Assembly: GCF_037042905.1 (NCBI RefSeq)
Contig: NC_087246.1
Location: forward strand, 37,070,001-37,134,000
Length of the DNA stretch: 64,000 nucleotides
Source: Lytechinus pictus
Lineage: Eukaryota; Echinodermata; Echinoidea; Temnopleuroida; Toxopneustidae
Direction: 5' to 3'
The number at the start of each line of letters is the position of its first letter. Within the stretch, counting starts at the first letter, position 1. The notes under the pieces are model-generated. The model searched no databases. It was not told where the DNA came from and worked only from the letters and a program-made list of their open reading frames with translations. A program made the translations under genes and the position numbers. This document shows, piece by piece, positions 61,801-64,000 of this stretch.

Positions 61801-63747
61801 TGGCTCTGAGGACGCGGTGACCAAGGCACTTTCCAAGCATCGGGAGTACCTAAAGAACAGGTACATTGAGATCTTCAGAAGCACCACTGCCGAAGTTCAA
61901 CAAGTGAGTGGCCAAATTAAGGCATTTAAATTGTGTTTCAAACCAATTCAAAAGATTAAGTACCCATTCTCTCTCTCCATGCCACTAACTGCGAGTAACA
62001 TCGACAGGCACCCTGTCGGTTTGGTTCATACTGTGGGGCTTTGGGGAGTACAGACGACTCTATATTTCCTAATCCAAAGAGAAGTAGAAGTTTTTTTTCT
62101 TCGTAAACCTGCAACCTATGTTCCTTTTAAAAATCTTGATTATTTTCTTTGTTTTTCTGTCCCAGTATTGTAATGTGGAGTGCTTTATTTATTGTTTTAT
62201 CCACATTTTCTTTATCCAAAGAGAAGTCGAAGAGGATTTATAAAAAACCTTTCAAACGATTTTAAGGATACGCCTCATTTTGAAAACCTAAAAGAAGGGT
62301 CAGAATCTACAGAGACAAATCTAAGGATACACATTGGCAGATTTGTTTGGTAATTTTTTGGGTTTGATTATTGGATGGCTCTCATTGAGTGTATAATCAT
62401 CAATCTATCATCTATTATTTTACATTACCGGGATAAAGATTGGAATAGACTTATACCCCTTTCATAAACCCAATAAAACATATCCTCCAATTAGCCGCCT
62501 AAGAGTAATGCGGATAATTCAATAAAAATTGCGTTCACAAACTCCATAAATTATTTTTACGAGCGCCCGTCCTGAAAAAGGCGGATAATCGTCATGACAA
62601 CTGGACACGCCCCCTCCAATGCGGTTGTGTTGGAAAAGGGTGACCTTGTGACCGCACCATGGCAATTATCCGCATTATTTGGAAATACGTTCATAAACTC
62701 AAAATCTTGTCCCGATGCCGCTATTATGCGGATAATAGCAGCATCAGAATAATGCGGATAACTCTTGTCCTCCTCTGATTTTACGACCAAATTATGCTGC
62801 TATTAGCCGCATAATTGTGTTTTATTGGGTTTTTGAAAGGGGTATAAGGTTAAGCAAAGATTCGATTACATTCGTTTTTAAACATTTCCACTGGCAAATA
62901 CCGACTCATACTTCACACATTTGACTTGAATGATTTTTAAAAAAGCCTTGGAAGGGAAATAGATGGTAAGTCTATCATGATAAGGCGAATTTCGAATTAA
63001 ACTCCTATTTTGCATCTCTTTCTCAATTTTTTTTCGACAGGTCCTCTCTCGTGTCCAATCCGAGCCTATCATGCCAGACATCCCCCAGCAACCGATCATG
63101 CCCCCTACTATGATCCCCATCCCCATCCACGCCATGCCCCCTCCTCCACCCCAGCACTTCATTACTGCAGGGGTAATGCGTGACTGCATCCGAATGAGGG
63201 GCCTCCCGTACAACGCGTCTATCGAGGACATCATGAACTTTCTCGGGGAGGCAGCTCAGTACATTCGGCCTCATGGAGTCCACATGGTCCTAAACCTTCA
63301 GGTAAGATATTTCAAAAATAATTTCATCCGATCCAAAACGATCATGATTGAACCATTGAGGCTTCTAGCTACCTCCATGCTTGACTGTAACACAATAGGG
63401 CCAAAAGTTTGATTCTATCACAGTATATTATCACAACATTTTAAAAGTACAACCACTCGTCTGTTCTGTTTAAAAGTAATTTAACATTTCCTTTTTTTTA
63501 CACTGAAAAGAATCATGATGAGCGTTCAATACTTATATTAAGCATTATCATTACACGTACCAGGGTAAGCCGAACGGCGAGGCGTTTATCCAGATGACTT
63601 CTGCAGACCGTGCCTGCTTGGCGGCACAGACTTGCCATATGAAGTACATGCGGGAGCGTTATGTTGAAGTCATGCAGTGTTCGGGAGATGAGATGCAGAT
63701 GGTGCTGACGAGTGGTATCCGCAACGAGAAGGCACCGCAGCCACAAA
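27060..63747 (+). CDS. ESRP: ESRP (epithelial splicing regulatory protein), 12 exons, 3' end beyond window
   Basis: RNA-binding regulator of alternative splicing; the family acts in epithelial nuclei and binds GU/UGG-rich RNA. Twelve exons join in phase (27060-27185, 29052-29180, 38652-38874, 54908-55003, 57372-57426, 58809-58919, 59144-59276, 60348-60390, 60774-60871, 61697-61903, 63041-63301, 63564-63747), giving 555 codons plus one base. All introns are GT..AG. Residues about 1-205 form an ERI1/DEDDh exonuclease-like domain. RRM1 is about 222-300 (GLPW at 226-229), RRM2 about 324-402 (GLPF 328-331), and RRM3 about 455-535 (GLPY 461-464). RNP1-like strings are NGEVMVHF (261-268), TGDAFVLF (366-373) and NGEAFIQM (498-505). 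A Pro/Met-rich linker lies at 411-447. Vertebrate ESRPs are about 680-730 residues, so roughly the last fifth is missing. The ATG at 27060 has a good context (A at -3, G at +4) and fits the family N-terminus. An in-frame ATG at 27030 would add ten residues, but its context is poorer. The family call is very secure; ESRP1 versus ESRP2 is not meaningful here because an invertebrate probably has a single ancestral copy. Confidence 0.95.
27186..29051 (+). other. ESRP intron 1
   Basis: GT..AG intron of 1.9 kb. The first 500 bases are strongly pyrimidine-rich with CTCTCT runs (27,220-27,680). Long open frames there come from low complexity and are not genes. I see nothing recognisable in the rest. 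Confidence 0.85.
29052..29180 (+). CDS. ESRP: ESRP exon 2 (residues 43-85)
   Basis: Acceptor CACTATTAG, donor GTGAGT, phase 0 to phase 0, 43 codons. The peptide includes [14 protein letters not shown] and a following NIRPEVI segment, the helix region that in ERI1-type nucleases follows motif I (RPE..LS......GI...). Removing this symmetric exon would keep the reading frame. Confidence 0.9.
29857..29929 (+). repeat. 73-bp direct repeat, copy 1
   Basis: AAATTAAGATAAAGACTTAA through CAGTTCTCC to GCATG; matches 30248-30320 with about four substitutions. The high identity points to a recent duplication. Confidence 0.85.
30248..30320 (+). repeat. 73-bp direct repeat, copy 2
   Basis: Second copy of the same sequence 391 bp downstream, in ESRP intron 2, running directly into a GT/TA microsatellite. 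Confidence 0.85.
30321..30425. repeat. GT then TA microsatellite
   Basis: TGTGCGTGCGTGTGTGTGTG followed by a long alternating TATATA run broken by ACATG. Simple sequence. Confidence 0.85.
30481..30648. mobile_element. MITE, AGAGTGA ends (168 bp)
   Basis: Arms 30481-30536 and 30593-30648 are inverted copies: AGAGTGA(G/T)ATGA(A/G)GG, then AGTCCTGAT(A/G)GAATGAGATTT, then CAAGAGTGA / CTCGAGTGA. About 86% complementary over 56 bp. No ORF. It lies in ESRP intron 2. Confidence 0.85.
38652..38874 (+). CDS. ESRP: ESRP exon 3 (residues 86-159 plus one base)
   Basis: Acceptor CGTTTACAG; 74 codons plus T. The peptide carries [15 protein letters not shown] and [17 protein letters not shown], both hallmarks of ESRP N-termini and colinear with the LLTDG and IN(I/L)(R/K)K segments of ERI1. 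Its base composition is clearly more GC- and CpG-rich than its surroundings, as expected for coding sequence here. The donor GTATCC is far from consensus. Failure to splice would add only Cys-Ile-Leu and then a stop. Confidence 0.95.
39001..39303 (-). mobile_element. SINE, minus orientation, 5'-truncated
   Basis: Reverse complement reads GCGTCCTTTGGCAAGGCGTC, ATGGGTACCCGATGGGATG and CCCCAGGGAGTGGA, the same body as the SINE at 7608, then TGTAAAGCGCTTAGAGACGT, GCGCTATATAAATGCGGAAT and a TAT/TTA-rich tail. The GCGCTATATAAAT block resembles the 3' domain of Deu-type SINEs; that family name is tentative. The tRNA-like head is missing. It lies 126 nt past exon 3 of ESRP. Confidence 0.8.
46689..46803. 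mobile_element. Decayed copy of the GGCCCCGTTGCATAA MITE
   Basis: ATGGTATCTTTGCCATCCAATGG on the left faces TACCATCGGATGGCAAATTTACC on the right, and the centre CAGCCAATTGAGATGAAGTA corresponds to AGCCAATCAAAATTAAGGAT of the copy at 13023. The outer GGGCCC ends are gone. Confidence 0.65.
52560..52868. repeat. CA-rich and GA-rich simple repeats
   Basis: ACACACACGC and CCCTCACCC-rich patches (52,575-52,620 and 52,710-52,740), then a GA-rich region ending in GAGAGAGAGAGAGAGAGAG and a G10 run. Confidence 0.8.
53675..53905. repeat. TGCACCC/GGGTACAAA-rich inverted sequence (tentative)
   Basis: TTTGCACCCTTAAAC and TTTGTACCCTACGGGG on the left face GGGTACAAACGGGCAATTCC and GGGTGCAAACAGG on the right. 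Too diverged to define ends. Confidence 0.4.
54908..55003 (+). CDS. ESRP: ESRP exon 4 (residues 160-191 plus one base)
   Basis: Acceptor CTTTCTCAG, donor GTAAGT. The split codon T+AT gives Tyr160. The peptide reads [20 protein letters not shown] and then [12 protein letters not shown], which lines up with exonuclease motif III of ERI1 (HCGLDD) but has Glu where the catalytic His and the final Asp would be. Confidence 0.93.
55659..55687. repeat. Perfect 12-bp inverted repeat
   Basis: GGACCTACTACT, a 5-nt spacer, AGTAGTAGGTCC. Possibly the core of a tiny foldback element in ESRP intron 4. Confidence 0.7.
55717..55899. mobile_element. MITE, TTCATAAAGCTRTTCGTAAG ends (about 183 bp)
   Basis: The arms 5'-TTCATAAAGCT(A/G)TTCGTAAG then TTAAGAG(C/T)GACTTTAAGAA, CGACTGGTGA are inverted copies over 49 bp with two differences. 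No ORF. It lies in ESRP intron 4. Confidence 0.9.
57372..57426 (+). CDS. ESRP: ESRP exon 5 (residues 192-209 plus two bases)
   Basis: A short 55-nt exon, acceptor CTTTTCAG, donor GTAAGT. Split codon C+AT gives His192. It encodes [18 protein letters not shown], matching the NHRF...NYKFESGT stretch of vertebrate ESRP that links the N-terminal domain to RRM1. Confidence 0.92.
57427..58808 (+). other. ESRP intron 5
   Basis: GT..AG intron of 1.4 kb, AT-rich. I see no repeat family, RNA gene or exon in it. Confidence 0.85.
58809..58919 (+). CDS. ESRP: ESRP exon 6, start of RRM1 (residues 210-246 plus two bases)
   Basis: Acceptor CATTACAG, donor GTGAGT. It encodes an acidic linker, then VKARGLPW (RNP2 position of a quasi-RRM) and RFFKGLNIA. 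This block is nearly identical to vertebrate ESRP RRM1. Confidence 0.97.
59144..59276 (+). CDS. ESRP: ESRP exon 7, second half of RRM1 (residues 247-291)
   Basis: Acceptor TCTTATAG, donor GTAAAG, ends in phase 0. The split codon AG+G gives Arg247. It encodes GGVALCLN, the RNP1-like [10 protein letters not shown] and the [12 protein letters not shown] helix/strand that closes RRM1. The exon opens with GGGTGGTG, another GU-rich string. Confidence 0.97.
59277..60347 (+). other. ESRP intron 7
   Basis: GT..AG intron of 1.1 kb with a C homopolymer run around 59,336-59,351 and no recognisable element. Intron 6 (58920-59143) is only 224 nt and featureless. Confidence 0.85.
60348..60390 (+). CDS. ESRP: ESRP exon 8, RRM1-RRM2 linker (residues 292-305 plus one base)
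   Basis: The smallest exon found, 43 nt, acceptor TTTTGCAG, donor GTATGT. It encodes [14 protein letters not shown], equivalent to VYKATGEDFLKIAG of vertebrate ESRP. Skipping it would shift the frame. Confidence 0.95.
60391..61696 (+). other. ESRP introns 8 and 9 (with exon 9 between)
   Basis: Intron 8 (60391-60773) and intron 9 (60872-61696) are plain GT..AG introns. Intron 9 contains a GA microsatellite at about 61,120-61,152. Nothing else is recognised. Confidence 0.85.
60774..60871 (+). CDS. ESRP: ESRP exon 9, start of RRM2 (residues 306-338)
   Basis: Acceptor CATTTACAG, donor GTATGT, ends in phase 0. Split codon G+GG gives Gly306. It encodes [26 protein letters not shown] in effect, with the GLPF loop of the second quasi-RRM at residues 328-331. 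Confidence 0.96.
61697..61903 (+). CDS. ESRP: ESRP exon 10, remainder of RRM2 (residues 339-407)
   Basis: Acceptor CCTTGCAG, donor GTGAGT, 69 codons, phase 0 to phase 0. It begins [20 protein letters not shown], contains the RNP1-like TGDAFVLF, and ends [15 protein letters not shown], a segment shared almost word for word with vertebrate ESRPs. Skipping would stay in frame but remove most of RRM2. Confidence 0.97.
61904..63040 (+). other. ESRP intron 10
   Basis: GT..AG intron of 1.1 kb. About a third of it is a MITE with TATACCCCTTTC ends, listed separately. Intron 11 (63302-63563) is 262 nt and intron 12 begins at 63748 and runs off the window; neither holds a recognisable element. Confidence 0.85.
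62451..62847. mobile_element. MITE, TTATACCCCTTTCATAAACC ends (397 bp)
   Basis: Left end TTATACCCCTTTCATAAACC then CAATAAAACA; right end TGTTTTATTGGGTTTTTGAA then AGGGGTATAA. The interior repeats AATGCGGATAA and TTATCCGCATTA several times in both orientations. No ORF. It lies in ESRP intron 10. Confidence 0.9.
63041..63301 (+). CDS. ESRP: ESRP exon 11, Pro/Met linker and start of RRM3 (residues 408-494)
   Basis: Acceptor TTCGACAG, donor GTAAGA, 87 codons, phase 0 to phase 0. It encodes a linker rich in Pro, Met and Ile with a PPPPP run (residues 440-444), then [10 protein letters not shown] and [10 protein letters not shown] of the third quasi-RRM. The linker is longer than the ...PLIPLPTPP... 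linker I recall from human ESRP1. Confidence 0.97.
63564..63747 (+). CDS. ESRP: ESRP exon 12, end of RRM3 (residues 495-555 plus one base)
   Basis: Acceptor CGTACCAG, donor GTAAGT. It encodes NGEAFIQM (RNP1-like), the [17 protein letters not shown] strand and an unstructured tail starting [11 protein letters not shown]. It ends in phase 1. The remaining exons, which in vertebrates encode a Pro/Tyr-rich C-terminus, lie to the right of the window. Confidence 0.96.
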
Positions 63748-64000
63748 GTAAGTACTTTTAGCTTTTGCAGGCGTTCTGAAACAATACAATAACAATGATG
63801 TTCAAGACACATGCTTAGTTAGGAATAGAAATGTTTTCGAAGATATTAGGCCACAGAGACAGGATTATCATTTAAGTATTTGTCTTTGAGATGTCTAAAC
63901 TTGAACATAATGGTTAAATTTATTGAAGGCGAAATGTCTCATAGATAAGAAAGTTGTGAATCTAACATTCTGAAATGTGGTCAAACAATGATTAAAAATA

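Noticed and set aside
61691..62173. 160-codon continuous frame
   Set aside because: The first part is ESRP exon 10; the rest is simply unspliced intron 10 that lacks a stop for a while.

Overview
This window is animal (metazoan) nuclear DNA. It is AT-rich and full of microsatellites and short inverted-repeat transposons, and it has long introns with GT..AG borders. The one protein-coding gene I can support is a plus-strand ESRP gene (epithelial splicing regulatory protein, the fusilli / SYM-2 family of RNA-binding splicing regulators). The ESRP sequence and the repeat style (foldback elements ending in GGGCCCGTTGCAT-like sequence, GGGGAGCGTTTCAT-like ends, a TAAAGGACAAGTCCACCCC-ended element, and a tRNA-headed SINE) suggest a marine invertebrate deuterostome. 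A sea urchin or other echinoderm is most likely, but the species assignment is inference.

Layout. Positions 1 to about 26,300 are intergenic and crowded with transposon debris: 3' ends of non-LTR retrotransposons (LINEs), a piggyBac-like foldback element with a SINE nested in it, several miniature inverted-repeat elements (MITEs), a roughly 165-bp tandem array whose units carry an RFX X-box-like palindrome, a CTAG-rich block with a 54-bp-armed hairpin, and a 142-nt uninterrupted polypurine tract. A weakly supported minus-strand spliced transcript without a long ORF may lie at 19.0-23.1 kb. Positions 26,340-27,059 are CpG-rich and probably hold the ESRP promoter and leader.

ESRP occupies 27,060 to beyond the right edge. 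Twelve exons join in phase without a stop to give 555 codons plus one base, and the C-terminal exons are missing. Exons 1-5 encode an N-terminal domain that I read as an ERI1-like DEDDh 3'-5' exonuclease fold with a degraded active site. Exons 6-12 encode three hnRNP F/H-type RRMs (GLPW, GLPF, GLPY) and a proline/methionine-rich linker between RRM2 and RRM3. Introns 2 and 3 are very long (9.5 and 16.0 kb) and have far fewer recognisable repeats than the upstream 24 kb. The later introns are short (0.2-2.4 kb), and introns 4 and 10 each hold one MITE.

I found no functional tRNA or rRNA gene, no intact transposase or reverse transcriptase, and no CRISPR array. The most interesting points are the partly preserved exonuclease signature in the ESRP N-terminus, GGTGG clusters next to a weak exon 1 donor (possible autoregulation), the X-box-bearing satellite, and the possible antisense-side transcript upstream of ESRP.
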